The translations under genes were made by a program, and so were the position numbers. A stretch of 64,000 nt of DNA. Source: an uncultured Amylibacter sp. GTDB taxonomy: Bacteria > Pseudomonadota > Alphaproteobacteria > Rhodobacterales > Rhodobacteraceae. This document shows, in pieces, positions 44,284 through 53,978 of the stretch; the first letter of the stretch is position 1; each line of letters starts with the position of its first letter. The notes beneath the pieces are model-generated. The model was not told the origin of the DNA and ran no database searches. It saw only the letters and a program-made list of their open reading frames with translations. Where the stretch lies: contig CANMGS010000001.1 of the NCBI GenBank assembly GCA_947497475.1, positions 1,509,747 through 1,573,746 of the forward strand, in the 5' to 3' direction.

Positions 44284-44796
44284 ATGCGCGTCATAGGGAT
44301 CGATCCGGGTTTGCGAAACATGGGGTGGGGTATTATTGATATCTCAGGCACTAAATGTAGCCATGTTGCAAACGGTGTTTGTAAATCTGAAGGAACAGAT
44401 TTTGGGAAACGTTTATTGAGCTTACATGAGCAATTAACCGCGATATTCCAAGAATATGAGCCCGAAACAGCCGCCGTTGAACAGACTTTTGTTAACAAAG
44501 ACGGGGCTGGTACCTTGAAATTAGGCCAAGCAAGGGGGATTGCAATGTTGGTTCCAGCACAATTTGGGCTGGAAATTGGTGAATATTACCCCAATGCGAT
44601 CAAAAAAGTGGTTGTTGGTGTGGGGCATGCCGAAAAAAAACAGGTCGATCATATGGTGAAATTGCAATTGCCTGGGGTGAAAATTGCTGGCGCAGATGCT
44701 GCAGATGCACTTGCGATTGCCTTATGTCATTCACACCACGCACAGTTTTCCAACAAATTACATGATGCGATTGCCAAAGCTGGAGCCGTGGCATGA
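44284..44796 (+). CDS. ruvC: Crossover junction endodeoxyribonuclease RuvC
   Basis: Holliday junction resolvase acting with RuvAB. 170 residues with the catalytic Asp at residue 7 ([13 protein letters not shown]), the Glu in [11 protein letters not shown], and the C-terminal acidic pair in [16 protein letters not shown]. The ATG is preceded by AACAGGA. Its last codon overlaps the ruvA start (ATGA at 44793-44796). First gene of a block coding ruvCAB. Confidence 0.95.
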   Translation: MRVIGIDPGLRNMGWGIIDISGTKCSHVANGVCKSEGTDFGKRLLSLHEQLTAIFQEYEPETAAVEQTFVNKDGAGTLKLGQARGIAMLVPAQFGLEIGEYYPNAIKKVVVGVGHAEKKQVDHMVKLQLPGVKIAGADAADALAIALCHSHHAQFSNKLHDAIAKAGAVA

Positions 44797-45470
44797 TTGG
44801 TAAGATTACGGGTAAGGTTGACTATCGCGCCAAGGATCATGTCTTGGTTGATGTTCAAGGCGTCGGATATTTGGTTTATTGTTCTGAACTGACATTAGCA
44901 TCTTTACCGCCTGCGGGTGGTGTTGTGGCACTTTATACGGATTTATTGGTGCGCGAAGATAATTTACAACTGTTTGGCTTTTTAACTTTAGCAGAAAAAG
45001 AATGGCATAAATTGTTAACCACTGTGCAAGGTGTAGGAGCAAAAGCAGCATTGGCGATTGCAGGAACCCTTGGAACAGATGGTGTGTCGCGTGCCATTAC
45101 ATTGGGTGACATTGCGGCGATTAAGGCTGCGCCTGGTGTCGGACCAAAGATAGCGCAGCGCATTGTGACCGAGCTGAAAGATAAAGCGGCTAGCATTATC
45201 TCTATGGGTGCGGCGGGTTCTGAGCAAGCTGTTGCTGATGATAGTATGGTCATCGATGTACCAGTTGCGACAGAGCGTGTGGTGAAACCTGTTACATCAG
45301 GTGTGAATACGGCAGGAGCGCAAGCTGATGCTCTTTCTGCGTTGGTTAATTTAGGCTATGGTCAAGGGGAAGCGGCAAGTGCTGTTGCAGAGGCCTCTGG
45401 TGTTGATCCAGAGGCAGACTCTGGGGCATTGATCAAAGCCGCTTTGAAACTACTGGCACCAAAAGGGTGA
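44793..45470 (+). CDS. ruvA: Holliday junction DNA helicase subunit RuvA
   Basis: Tetrameric Holliday junction-binding subunit that loads RuvB. 225 residues: OB-like N-terminal domain ([31 protein letters not shown]), two helix-hairpin-helix motifs ([33 protein letters not shown]) and the C-terminal RuvB-contact domain ([22 protein letters not shown]). The linker between domains two and three is rather long and acidic. Overlaps ruvC by 4 bases; ruvB starts 4 bases after. Confidence 0.95.
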   Translation: MIGKITGKVDYRAKDHVLVDVQGVGYLVYCSELTLASLPPAGGVVALYTDLLVREDNLQLFGFLTLAEKEWHKLLTTVQGVGAKAALAIAGTLGTDGVSRAITLGDIAAIKAAPGVGPKIAQRIVTELKDKAASIISMGAAGSEQAVADDSMVIDVPVATERVVKPVTSGVNTAGAQADALSALVNLGYGQGEAASAVAEASGVDPEADSGALIKAALKLLAPKG

Positions 45471-45474
45471 TAAT

Positions 45475-46509
45475 ATGACGGAACCTGATCCGAATTTACG
45501 CCCTGAAGAACAACCAACCGATGTTGATCGCGCGATGCGCCCCCAATCTTTGGATGAATTTGTTGGGCAGGCTGGTGCGCGTGCCAATCTGAAGGTGTTC
45601 ATTGAAAGTGCGCGTCAACGTGGGCAAGCAATGGATCATACATTGTTTTATGGTCCCCCTGGGCTTGGTAAAACAACACTCGCGCAAATCATGAGTAAAG
45701 AGTTGGGTGTGAACTTCCGCATGACCTCTGGCCCTGTTTTGGCAAAAGCGGGGGATTTGGCGGCGATTTTAACCAACCTAGATGAGCGCGATGTTTTGTT
45801 CATTGATGAAATACACCGTTTGAATCCAGCAGTTGAAGAAGTGCTTTATCCAGCCTTAGAAGATTTTGAACTGGATCTGGTGATTGGCGAAGGCCCCGCT
45901 GCGCGGACTGTGCGTATTGATTTGCAACCTTTTACTTTGGTTGGGGCTACGACACGATTAGGTTTGTTAACTACGCCTTTACGAGACCGCTTTGGCATTC
46001 CAACGCGTTTAGAATTTTATACAGTTGATGAGTTATGCCATATCGTTGATCGCGGCGCGCGATTGATGGGAGCTGATGCCACAGGAGATGGCGCGCGCGA
46101 AATTGCGCGACGTTCGCGTGGAACACCGCGTATTGCAGGGCGTTTATTGCGCCGTGTCGTTGATTTCGCAATCGTTGAAGGCAATGGGAAAGTCGATCAA
46201 AAGATAGCGGATATGGCTTTGACGCGCTTGGGTGTTGATGATCTTGGCCTTGATGGTGCGGATCGTCGATATTTACGTCTGTTGGCAGAAAACTATGGGG
46301 GCGGCCCAGTTGGTGTTGAAACCATTGCTGCTGCGTTATCTGAAGCACGTGACGCGATTGAAGAAGTTATTGAACCTTATTTATTGCAACAAGGCCTTAT
46401 TCAGCGTACTCCGCGCGGGCGTATGTTGGCGGCAAAAGCATGGAAGCACCTGGGATTGGATGCGCCAAAGCCAACTGCACAGACGGATATGTTTGGGAAC
46501 GGTAAATGA
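45475..46509 (+). CDS. ruvB: Holliday junction branch migration helicase RuvB
   Basis: AAA+ motor for branch migration, 344 residues. Walker A GPPGLGKT at 60-67, Walker [11 protein letters not shown], sensor TLVGATTR and the arginine-finger region [17 protein letters not shown], then [19 protein letters not shown]. The C-terminal winged helix ends with FIQRTPRGR-like [19 protein letters not shown]. The stop overlaps the next start as ATGA. Confidence 0.97.
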   Translation: MTEPDPNLRPEEQPTDVDRAMRPQSLDEFVGQAGARANLKVFIESARQRGQAMDHTLFYGPPGLGKTTLAQIMSKELGVNFRMTSGPVLAKAGDLAAILTNLDERDVLFIDEIHRLNPAVEEVLYPALEDFELDLVIGEGPAARTVRIDLQPFTLVGATTRLGLLTTPLRDRFGIPTRLEFYTVDELCHIVDRGARLMGADATGDGAREIARRSRGTPRIAGRLLRRVVDFAIVEGNGKVDQKIADMALTRLGVDDLGLDGADRRYLRLLAENYGGGPVGVETIAAALSEARDAIEEVIEPYLLQQGLIQRTPRGRMLAAKAWKHLGLDAPKPTAQTDMFGNGK

Positions 46510-47165
46510 GCGATGATATGTTGACTGTGGAAGCGGTTGAAAAACTTTTCACACGTAAGACTGGTGAATATAGTTTTGCACGTTGGGGGCGCCCGATTGC
46601 CCCCGTGGTTTTTGGGGTTGATGATAATACACTGGCCTATTTGAAAGACGCGATTGCGCAAACGGTTGCTATTTCAGGCGGCACATTAGCGGAAACAGAC
46701 CCTGAGTTGGGCGTTAACTTTATGTGGTTTTTCTGTTCTGAATGGGATGAAGTTTCTAATGTTCCTGATTTGGAAAAACTTGTTCCTAATCTGGGTAACC
46801 TTATCATCACATTGCAAACAAAGAATATAAACGAGCATCGTATGTTTATCTTTGATGCAGATGGTGCGATCAAAATGTGTTTGTTGTTTATCCGTATGAA
46901 AGGAGCCGTTGCAGACATGCCTGTTCAGGCTCTTGCTACAGGTGAAACATTGCAAAGTCTTTTAGTGTGGTCTGAAGATGCGTTCGAGATGCAAAGCCCG
47001 ATTGCTACGATCAAAGAAAATGGCATATGTATTGTAAAGCCAAGCTTTGCTTGCCTTGTGCGTGCTGCTTATGATCCTATCATGCCAGCAAGTGCATCTG
47101 ATCCCAGCCATGCACTTCGTTTGCACCCAAGAGCATATAAATTATACAACGATCTAAAACAATGA
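46506..47165 (+). CDS. Conserved hypothetical protein between ruvB and ybgC
   Basis: Protein of 219 residues without signal peptide or membrane segments that I cannot assign to a named family. It is overlapped by 4 bases at both ends (ATGA with ruvB at 46506-46509 and with ybgC at 47162-47165), so it is translationally coupled on both sides. [19 protein letters not shown]-like N-terminus (here [20 protein letters not shown]) and [27 protein letters not shown] in the middle suggest an alpha/beta fold. I recall the gene as being common in this place in Rhodobacterales. Its relation to recombination or the envelope is open. Confidence 0.65.
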   Translation: MSDDMLTVEAVEKLFTRKTGEYSFARWGRPIAPVVFGVDDNTLAYLKDAIAQTVAISGGTLAETDPELGVNFMWFFCSEWDEVSNVPDLEKLVPNLGNLIITLQTKNINEHRMFIFDADGAIKMCLLFIRMKGAVADMPVQALATGETLQSLLVWSEDAFEMQSPIATIKENGICIVKPSFACLVRAAYDPIMPASASDPSHALRLHPRAYKLYNDLKQ

Positions 47166-47560
47166 AACATCAATTCCCTGTCCGCGTTTATTATGAAGAC
47201 ACCGATTTGGCGGGGATTGTGTATTATGCGAATTACCTAAAATTTATTGAACGTGCTCGTAGCACATTGGTGCTAGAAGCGGGTATTGATCAGGTTGCGA
47301 TGCGCGATCAGGAACTGGTGTTCGCGGTTAAAAAAGTCGAAGCTGATTATATAGGTAGCGCAAAGTTGAACGATGATTTATCTGTTGAGACCACTTTAAG
47401 CAGTGTTACAGGGGCTAAAATTGTGTTCACGCAAAATGTCTTTCGAGGGGGACAGATGATTTTTTCTGCTTTGGTTACAGTTGTTTGCATCACAATTTCT
47501 GGAAGAATAGCCCGTTTCCCAGCGGATATTCGCGCAAAATTAAACGATTTGGTGAAATAA
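47162..47560 (+). CDS. ybgC: Acyl-CoA thioesterase of the Tol-Pal operon (hotdog fold)
   Basis: Short thioesterase of 132 residues acting on acyl-CoA. The catalytic Asp lies in VYYEDTDLAGIVYYANYLKFIERAR near the N-terminus, the YbgC signature, and the rest follows the hotdog fold. It opens the tol-pal gene group, as in many proteobacteria, overlapping the preceding gene by 4 bases. A terminator-like hairpin at 47567 separates it from tolQ, so tolQ may have its own promoter. Confidence 0.92.
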   Translation: MKHQFPVRVYYEDTDLAGIVYYANYLKFIERARSTLVLEAGIDQVAMRDQELVFAVKKVEADYIGSAKLNDDLSVETTLSSVTGAKIVFTQNVFRGGQMIFSALVTVVCITISGRIARFPADIRAKLNDLVK

Positions 47561-47566
47561 CGCAGC

Positions 47567-47593
47567 AAAAGCTATGCCTAGCATAGGTTTTTT
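47567..47593 (+). terminator. Terminator-like hairpin between ybgC and tolQ
   Basis: CTATGC (47572-47577) pairs with GCATAG (47581-47586) around CTA, flanked by AAAA on the left and TTTTTT on the right. The short stem with one G-G mismatch makes it a moderate terminator. About 80 bases remain before tolQ for a promoter. Confidence 0.6.
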
Positions 47594-47667
47594 GCTAAAA
47601 GGCTGCCAAGAACAATAAAAACACGAAATCATCATAAAGATGGTTCATAGGCAGAACGAGTGGACTT

Positions 47668-48363
47668 ATGGCAGTAGAAACACTGGGTGCAGTGCAAGAT
47701 GTTGATTTTTCAATGCTTGCTTTATTCTTACGTGCAACAATTACAGTTAAATTGGTAATGTTGGTTTTGATCTTCGCGTCTTTTTGGTCGTGGGGCATCA
47801 TTATTCAAAAATTTATAAACTATCGTAAAGCAAGGCGAGATACCGACAAATTCGACCGTGCATTTTGGTCCGGCGAGCCTTTGGATGGTCTTTATCAACA
47901 ACTGGGTGATAACCCACAGGGCGGCTCTGAACGCATTTTTGTGGCGGGTATTTCCGAATGGCGCCGTTCACATAGATCAGATGGACAGATGATTGCTGGT
48001 GTGCAGCAACGGATTGATAGATCTATGGATGTTGCGATCTCACGTGAGTCAGAAAAACTCAATAACGGTTTAACATTCTTAGCAACTGTCGGTGCGATCG
48101 CACCTTTCGTTGGACTGTTTGGTACAGTTTGGGGGATTAAGCATTCGTTTGAACAAATCGCAATTCAACAGAATACGAACCTTGCTGTTGTAGCACCTGG
48201 TATTGCCGAAGCGCTTGCAGCGACAGCGCTTGGTTTGGTTGCCGCGATCCCAGCCGTTATCTTCTATAATAAACTTTCTACAGACGCTGATCGTATCATC
48301 GGTGATTACGACAGCTTTGCGGATGAGTTTTCGACAATCCTTTCCAGACAGCTAGACGCATAG
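47668..48363 (+). CDS. tolQ: Tol-Pal system subunit TolQ
   Basis: Inner-membrane proton-channel subunit of the Tol energising complex (TolQ-TolR), homologous to MotA/ExbB. 231 residues, three membrane segments: LRATITVKLVMLVLIFASFWSWGIII near the start, then LTFLATVGAIAPFVGLFGTVWGIKHSF and LAVVAPGIAEALAATALGLVAAIPAVIFY, the ExbB-type channel signature. The complex drives outer membrane constriction at division. tolR follows 9 bases on. Confidence 0.96.
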   Translation: MAVETLGAVQDVDFSMLALFLRATITVKLVMLVLIFASFWSWGIIIQKFINYRKARRDTDKFDRAFWSGEPLDGLYQQLGDNPQGGSERIFVAGISEWRRSHRSDGQMIAGVQQRIDRSMDVAISRESEKLNNGLTFLATVGAIAPFVGLFGTVWGIKHSFEQIAIQQNTNLAVVAPGIAEALAATALGLVAAIPAVIFYNKLSTDADRIIGDYDSFADEFSTILSRQLDA

Positions 48364-48372
48364 GAGTAAACT

Positions 48373-48846
48373 ATGGGTGCAGGTGTTATTCAAAGCGGTG
48401 GAGGCGGCGGTAAGCGTCGTCGTAGTCATGCAAAACGTAAACCAATGGCAGAAATCAATGTCACGCCATTCGTGGATGTTATGCTGGTACTATTGATTAT
48501 CTTTATGGTTGCAGCTCCTTTGCTGACAGTTGGCGTGCCTATTGAATTGCCTAAGACGGCAGCAACAGCTTTACCGACTGAAGACGAGGAACCACTGACA
48601 ATTGCAATTTCAGCTGATGGAACTTTGGTTTTGCAAAGTACTGAGATTGACCGCAACACTTTGATTCCAAAACTACAAGCGATTGCAGCTGAACGTGAAA
48701 ATGACAAAGTGTTTTTGCGCGCTGATGGGGCCGTATCATATGAAGTCGTGATGCAGGTTATGGGCGCACTGAATGCAGGTGGTTTCCGCGATATCGGTTT
48801 GGTTACTGATGCGGGTGGCCCATCATTGAATGATCAGGACGGCTGA
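48373..48846 (+). CDS. tolR: Tol-Pal system subunit TolR
   Basis: Inner-membrane protein of 157 residues of the ExbD/TolR family. A basic Gly-rich N-terminus (GGGGGKRRRSHAKRKPMAEINVTPFVDVMLVLLIIFMVAAPLL) carries the essential channel Asp in FVDVMLVLL, and the rest forms the periplasmic domain. The start at 48373 lies downstream of GGAGTAAAC. Together with TolQ it makes the proton-driven motor; TolA is encoded next. Confidence 0.96.
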   Translation: MGAGVIQSGGGGGKRRRSHAKRKPMAEINVTPFVDVMLVLLIIFMVAAPLLTVGVPIELPKTAATALPTEDEEPLTIAISADGTLVLQSTEIDRNTLIPKLQAIAAERENDKVFLRADGAVSYEVVMQVMGALNAGGFRDIGLVTDAGGPSLNDQDG

Positions 48847-48854
48847 GGTGTAGT

Positions 48855-49874
48855 GTGCAAACAGGCACCAAAATATCAGGCGCATTGCATGTAGGCTGTA
48901 TCGGGCTAGCTGTGTTCGGTGTGGATTTTTTTGATTCCGCTGACAGCACACCTATACAGATTTCTGAAGTCAGTATTATTTCCTCTGATGAATTTGCAAC
49001 CCTGCAAACTACGGCACCTGAAACTGCACCCGAGCCAGAAAAAGCTCCTGAATTGAATGAGCCAAAACCAGAACCGCGTGAAGAAAAGGCTCCAGAGATT
49101 GTGCAACCCGAAAAACCTGCGGAACCTAAACCTGAGGAACAGATTGCAATAGCTGCACCTGAGCCAACACCCGCACCACGAATTGATAAACAATCTGCGC
49201 CAAAACCAGATGTGAATGCCAAAGAAGCCGAAACAGTTGTTAAGGAAACGGCATCTGATGATAGTGCTGAAAAAGCTGAACAGGTAAAGGAACCAAAACA
49301 AGAACAAGCTCCGAAAGAAGCGGCGACTGAAATCGTTACTGAGGCTGAAAAGCCAAGTGAATACGCGCCAACGACATCAAGTGTGCCACGTTCGCGTCCT
49401 AAGAATATCAAGCCTAAGATAGCTGAAATTGAAAAGCCTGAACCAAAGGAAGAACCTGTAAAGGAAGAACCAAAGGATAATACCGCAGATGAGATTGCCA
49501 AAGCTTTGGCGCAAGCGGAAAAAGAAGCACAGGAAAACAAACCAGCTGTGCCTGTAGGCCCACCTTTGACAGGTGGGGAACGTGAAGGTTTGGTTTTGGC
49601 CGTGCAAAAGTGTTGGAACGTACCTGTTGGTTTACAAAATGCGGGTGACCTTTCCGTTGTGATTGGTATTGAGTTGAATCCTGACGGTAAACTGGCAGGA
49701 GCCCCGAAACTATTAGAGCCTTCTGGTACGCCGACTGGTGCGTTGAAGCAGGCGTTTGAAGCTGGTAGACGTGCGTTAATTCGCTGTGCACCTTATGACT
49801 TACCAAAAAAAAAATATGAACAATGGCGACAAATCGAAGTCGTCTTTAACCCTGAAAATATGGTATTGAGATGA
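48855..49874 (+). CDS. tolA: Tol-Pal system protein TolA (Pro/Glu/Lys-rich)
   Basis: Membrane-anchored periplasm-spanning protein of 339 residues. A GTG start with GAGGTG upstream is followed by one N-terminal membrane segment ([20 protein letters not shown]), a low-complexity Pro, Glu and Lys-rich domain of about 200 residues, and a C-terminal globular domain ([24 protein letters not shown] ... [14 protein letters not shown]) resembling TonB. The extended middle is shorter and richer in Pro than E. coli TolA. It ends with a 4-base overlap (ATGA) with tolB. Homology of the middle is by position and composition only. Confidence 0.9.
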   Translation: MQTGTKISGALHVGCIGLAVFGVDFFDSADSTPIQISEVSIISSDEFATLQTTAPETAPEPEKAPELNEPKPEPREEKAPEIVQPEKPAEPKPEEQIAIAAPEPTPAPRIDKQSAPKPDVNAKEAETVVKETASDDSAEKAEQVKEPKQEQAPKEAATEIVTEAEKPSEYAPTTSSVPRSRPKNIKPKIAEIEKPEPKEEPVKEEPKDNTADEIAKALAQAEKEAQENKPAVPVGPPLTGGEREGLVLAVQKCWNVPVGLQNAGDLSVVIGIELNPDGKLAGAPKLLEPSGTPTGALKQAFEAGRRALIRCAPYDLPKKKYEQWRQIEVVFNPENMVLR

Positions 49875-51196
49875 TGAAAAAAGTTTTGACATTTTTATGT
49901 AGCGCTTTGGCCGCTGCCACACTGATATCGACGCCTGTGATTGCACAAGGTAAACCTTTGCGGATTGAAATTACGGATGGGGTGATTGAACCATTACCAT
50001 TCGCCGCACCTGTCTTTATTGCAGAAAATGCTGCGGCTGGAAAATATGCAGCAGACCTTACTAAAGTAATTGTTTCGGATTTGACGGGCTCAGGATTGTT
50101 TCGTGAGATTCCAAATGCAGCACATATTTCCAAGATCACCAACTTTAATGCGCCAGTTCAATTTGCAGATTGGAAGGCAATCAATGTCCAGGCCTTGATC
50201 GCTGGATCTATTAGTGTGACGGGCGATAAGTTGACGATCAAATTCCGTTTATTTGACGTCTTCGCACAAACACCATTGGAAGGCTTGCAATTTTCGGCTT
50301 CTGTAAACAGTTGGCGCCGCATGTCACATAAAATTGCGGATGCTGTGTATAGCCGTTTGACAGGTGAGGGTGGTTATTTCGACAGTCGTGTTGTTTACAT
50401 CTCGGAAGAGGGGCCAAAGAATAAACGCCAAAAACGTTTGGCTTTGATGGATTATGATGGTGCGAATGTGCGCTACCTGACGGATGCCAGTTCAATTGTT
50501 TTGGCACCACGGTTTTCCCCGAATGCGCGTGATATCATTTACACAAGTTACGAAACTGGTTCGCCACGTGTGTTCTTGTTGAATGTGGATACATTGCAGC
50601 GTCGTATTTTGGGTGATCAGCCATCTATGGCTTTTGCACCGCGCTTTTCACCTGATGGCAGTAAGGTTGTGATGTCGTTATCTGAAAACGGTAACTCGGA
50701 TATTTTTGTTATTGATGTTGCAAGTGGCCGTCGCGCGCAGTTGACCAATTCGCCAGCAATTGAAACTGCACCAAGTTTTTCACCCGATGGATCACAGATT
50801 GTGTTTGAATCAGATCGTGGTGGTAGCCAGCAAATCTATGTTATGTCTGCTACAGGTGGTGCCGCAAAACGGATTAGTTTTGGGAGTGGACGTTATGGTA
50901 CGCCTGTATGGTCACCTCGTGGAGACATGATTGCATTCACAAAATTGAACAAAGGCCAATTTCACATTGGCGTGATGCGTACTGATGGAAGCCGTGAAAA
51001 ACTATTGTCTCGTTCATTCCTTGATGAAGGCCCAACATGGGCACCTAATGGACGCGTAATCATGTTTTTCCGTGAAACTGCAGGGGCAAATGGAGCACCA
51101 AGTATTTATTCTGTAGATGTAACTGGCCGTAATTTACGTAAAGTGAACACACCTACTTTTGGATCAGATCCTAATTGGTCTGGTTTGTTGGAATGA
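49871..51196 (+). CDS. tolB: Tol-Pal system beta-propeller protein TolB
   Basis: Periplasmic protein of 441 residues with signal peptide to about VIAQ at residue 26, an N-terminal alpha/beta domain and a six-bladed propeller. The blades repeat the [14 protein letters not shown] pattern ([50 protein letters not shown]). It binds Pal and TolA. Two ATGs (49871 and 49874) are adjacent; the first overlaps tolA by 4 bases. Confidence 0.96.
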   Translation: MMKKVLTFLCSALAAATLISTPVIAQGKPLRIEITDGVIEPLPFAAPVFIAENAAAGKYAADLTKVIVSDLTGSGLFREIPNAAHISKITNFNAPVQFADWKAINVQALIAGSISVTGDKLTIKFRLFDVFAQTPLEGLQFSASVNSWRRMSHKIADAVYSRLTGEGGYFDSRVVYISEEGPKNKRQKRLALMDYDGANVRYLTDASSIVLAPRFSPNARDIIYTSYETGSPRVFLLNVDTLQRRILGDQPSMAFAPRFSPDGSKVVMSLSENGNSDIFVIDVASGRRAQLTNSPAIETAPSFSPDGSQIVFESDRGGSQQIYVMSATGGAAKRISFGSGRYGTPVWSPRGDMIAFTKLNKGQFHIGVMRTDGSREKLLSRSFLDEGPTWAPNGRVIMFFRETAGANGAPSIYSVDVTGRNLRKVNTPTFGSDPNWSGLLE

Positions 51197-51282
51197 ACGG
51201 GAAACCGTTCACAATGAAGAAGAGTTCTGGTATAAATAAGAAAAATGATGGCAAAAAGCGATCAAGAGAGGCAGAGTAAGCG

Positions 51283-51807
51283 ATGATTATGAACAGTGTT
51301 ATAAAGTTAAGCACAACATTAGTATGTGTGGTTAGTCTAAGCGCTTGTAGCGGCGGATTAGGTGGATTTGGGAAAAAACCAGGCGATGTTACTGCTGGTG
51401 GTAATGGTGCGATCACACAGGGCAGTTTGGATGACCCAACATCTGTAGCGTACTTCCAACAAACAATCGGCAATCGTGTATTGTTTGCAGTTGATCAAAG
51501 TACACTAAGTCCAGAGGCTACGGCAGTATTGGATGGACAAGCAAATTGGCTGAATCAAAATACACAGTACAGTGTAACAGTCGAGGGCCATGCAGACGAA
51601 CAAGGTACACGTGAATACAACTTAGCTTTGGGTGCGCGCCGAGCCAGTTCTGCCAAAAACTATTTGGTTAGCCGCGGTGTCGCCGAAAATCGCGTAAAGA
51701 CGTTGACATACGGTAAAGAGAAGCCATTAGAAATTTGTTCAACAGAAGCATGTTGGTCTAAGAACCGCCGTGCGGAAACAGCGATCAATGCTGGTTTAGG
51801 TAGTTAA
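51283..51807 (+). CDS. pal: Peptidoglycan-associated lipoprotein Pal
   Basis: Outer membrane lipoprotein of 174 residues. The lipobox is at LSAC near residue 22 after a hydrophobic signal. The OmpA-type peptidoglycan-binding domain spans the C-terminal 110 residues: VLFAVDQSTLSPEATAVLDGQANWL, VEGHADEQGTREYNLALGARRASSAKNYLVSRGV, ending NRRAETAI. It anchors the Tol system in the wall. Confidence 0.97.
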   Translation: MIMNSVIKLSTTLVCVVSLSACSGGLGGFGKKPGDVTAGGNGAITQGSLDDPTSVAYFQQTIGNRVLFAVDQSTLSPEATAVLDGQANWLNQNTQYSVTVEGHADEQGTREYNLALGARRASSAKNYLVSRGVAENRVKTLTYGKEKPLEICSTEACWSKNRRAETAINAGLGS

Positions 51808-51817
51808 GAGGTACCTT

Positions 51818-52645
51818 ATGTCTATTGGGCGTAAATTTGCAAAATTCACATCTATTTGTATTTGGGCAGCATGCGCGCCAGCATTGCTGCATGCTCAATC
51901 TAATGAAGAGACTCTTGCTGATATCCGGCAAGAGTTGGTTTCTTTGAACACGCAAATTCAAAACTTAAAAGGTGAGTTGGCAACGACTTCAAACGGCACA
52001 ACGCAAAACAATAATGGTTCTTTATTACAGCGTACGGATGCACTTGAATTGGAATTAAGGCGCATTACTGGCGTTGTTGAACAATTACATTACCGTATCG
52101 ACCGTATCGTTGCTGATGCAAACAATAAATTAGGTGATCTGCAATTTCGAATTGTAGAACTAGAAGGTGGTGATGTTACAAATTTACCTCCAATTGATAT
52201 ATTAGATGAACAAGGTCAGACTGCAGCTACAACACCCAATGCGACGGCGGGCATCGAATTGACGGCTTCTGAACAGAATGACTTTGATCGTGCAAAAGCG
52301 GCTGTTGAAGATGGTAATTTTGCTGATGGTGTTAAGCAATTTGATCAATTTATGCTCACATACCCAGATGGGCCGCTGACAGACCAAGCGCATTATTGGC
52401 GCGCAGAAGGTTTGGCTGGTCAAGGGGACTGGAGCAATGCTGCAAGAGCGTTCTTGGAAAGTTTTAGTGGAACACCTAATGGTACGATTGCGCCTAAATC
52501 ATTGTTCCGTCTTGGTGTAAGCTTGGCACGATTGGGACAGACTGAAGATGCCTGTGCTACATTGGGTGAAGTTGAACGCAGATATCCTTCAGCTGTTGAA
52601 GTTGGTGATGCGCAAGCTCAGATGACAGCATTGAGCTGTTCTTGA
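51818..52645 (+). CDS. cpoB: Cell division coordinator CpoB (YbgF)
   Basis: Periplasmic protein of 275 residues with signal peptide to about LHAQ at residue 27, an N-terminal coiled coil (ETLADIRQELVSLNTQIQNLKGEL ... LEDALELELRRITGVVEQLHYRIDRIV type heptads), and C-terminal TPR repeats beginning DRAKAAVEDGNFADGVKQFDQFMLTYPDGPLTDQAHYWRAEGL. CpoB tunes the coordination of Tol with septal wall synthesis. The stop overlaps tilS (TTGA). Confidence 0.9.
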   Translation: MSIGRKFAKFTSICIWAACAPALLHAQSNEETLADIRQELVSLNTQIQNLKGELATTSNGTTQNNNGSLLQRTDALELELRRITGVVEQLHYRIDRIVADANNKLGDLQFRIVELEGGDVTNLPPIDILDEQGQTAATTPNATAGIELTASEQNDFDRAKAAVEDGNFADGVKQFDQFMLTYPDGPLTDQAHYWRAEGLAGQGDWSNAARAFLESFSGTPNGTIAPKSLFRLGVSLARLGQTEDACATLGEVERRYPSAVEVGDAQAQMTALSCS

Positions 52646-53898
52646 GATCGGTGGATCACAAAACATTATACACGAAACTAGATGCTGTAATGTGTGAAGT
52701 ACCTGAAGGGGCTTTGGGTGTTGCCGTTTCAGGAGGCGGGGATTCCATCGCTTTGCTTCGGCTTTTGGCTGAATGGACGCAAAGGAATGATCGGTTACTT
52801 TATGTGGCTACCGTTAACCATAACCTCCGTCCCGAAGCTGTAGACGAAGCAGCTTTTGTTGGTCAACTGTGTGCTAACATTGGGTTAAAGCACACTACAT
52901 TAGAGTGGAATGGGTGGGTTGGGAAAGGCAATTTGCAAAGTGCTGCACGTAATGCACGCAAAACACTCTTGGCAAAATGGGCCGCAGATCTTGAAATAAC
53001 GACCATTGCATTAGGGCACACACAAGATGACCAAGCAGAGACATTTCTTATGCGTTTGGCGCGTGGATCTGGTGTGGATGGATTATCGGGTATTCAACAC
53101 ATTAATGGAGAAGAGCCAATTTGGGTTCGCCCTTTGTTAAACATCCCACGTGCTGTACTGCGTGACTATCTGACGAGTCTTGATCAAGTTTGGATCGATG
53201 ACCCATCGAATGATGATACAAAATTTGACCGAGTCAAAATGCGTAATGCATTACCTATATTAGCAGAGTTGGGGCTTACGAGTGAGCGTTTGGCGCAGAC
53301 TGCACAAAATTTGCAATTGCCACGAAAAGCATTAGAGCAACTTACTCAAGTTGCTGCTTATCGCTGTTGTTTACCAAATAAGTACGGTGTTGTTGAAGTG
53401 AATTTGGAACAATTTTCCAAAGAACCATTAGATATCCAATACAGGTTGCTAAGCTGTATAATGGCTTGGGTTTCAGGCGCAGAATACCGTCCACGTTTTG
53501 ATGCTTTAAAAACAATTCATGAACGTATCCTATCTAGCACTTCTCAAACTTTGGGTGGATGTTTTTTTAAACCCACAAAAGACGGCACATTACATATTAT
53601 GCGTGAGTTGGCATGTTTGCCTAAATTACGGATCGAGAATGTACTTTATGATAATCGTTGGCTGATTTCTGCCGATCATAATGATGGGTTATTTGTTGGC
53701 CCTTTAGGGGATAAAGGGCTGCCTCAAATTCAAAACTGGCGTGAATTGAATGTTATAAGAGATGTTTTGCTTCAAACGCCTGCGATTTGGGAAGATGAAA
53801 CGGTTATTGTTGCACCATTGCTTGCATCAGCGGGAAATGAGACAATCTCACTAAAAACTGATCCTAAACATTTCTATAAAAGCATTGTTTCACATTGA
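52642..53898 (+). CDS. tilS: tRNA(Ile)-lysidine synthetase
   Basis: Modifies the wobble C34 of tRNA-Ile(CAU) to lysidine, which switches it to reading AUA. 418 residues. The PP-loop motif is SGGGDS at 30-35 in GVAVSGGGDSIALLRLL, followed by ATVNHNLRPEAVDEAAFV and LGHTQDDQAETFLMRLARGSGVDGLSGI. The TTG start overlaps the cpoB stop as TTGA (52642-52645), suggesting coupling. The C-terminal TilS domain is less conserved but present in outline. ftsH follows. Confidence 0.92.
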   Translation: MRSVDHKTLYTKLDAVMCEVPEGALGVAVSGGGDSIALLRLLAEWTQRNDRLLYVATVNHNLRPEAVDEAAFVGQLCANIGLKHTTLEWNGWVGKGNLQSAARNARKTLLAKWAADLEITTIALGHTQDDQAETFLMRLARGSGVDGLSGIQHINGEEPIWVRPLLNIPRAVLRDYLTSLDQVWIDDPSNDDTKFDRVKMRNALPILAELGLTSERLAQTAQNLQLPRKALEQLTQVAAYRCCLPNKYGVVEVNLEQFSKEPLDIQYRLLSCIMAWVSGAEYRPRFDALKTIHERILSSTSQTLGGCFFKPTKDGTLHIMRELACLPKLRIENVLYDNRWLISADHNDGLFVGPLGDKGLPQIQNWRELNVIRDVLLQTPAIWEDETVIVAPLLASAGNETISLKTDPKHFYKSIVSH

Positions 53899-53978
53899 AT
53901 AACCTCAAAAGAGGATTATGTTCATAAGTCACCGCACTAAGCGAGTCGGCATTTGCTGACATAAACAGGAGAAAACCC

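Noticed and set aside
48803-49540. Long open frame antisense to tolA
   Set aside because: It arises from the low-complexity Pro/Glu/Lys codons of tolA; the predicted protein is Ser/Gly/Ala/Phe-rich without any family feature.
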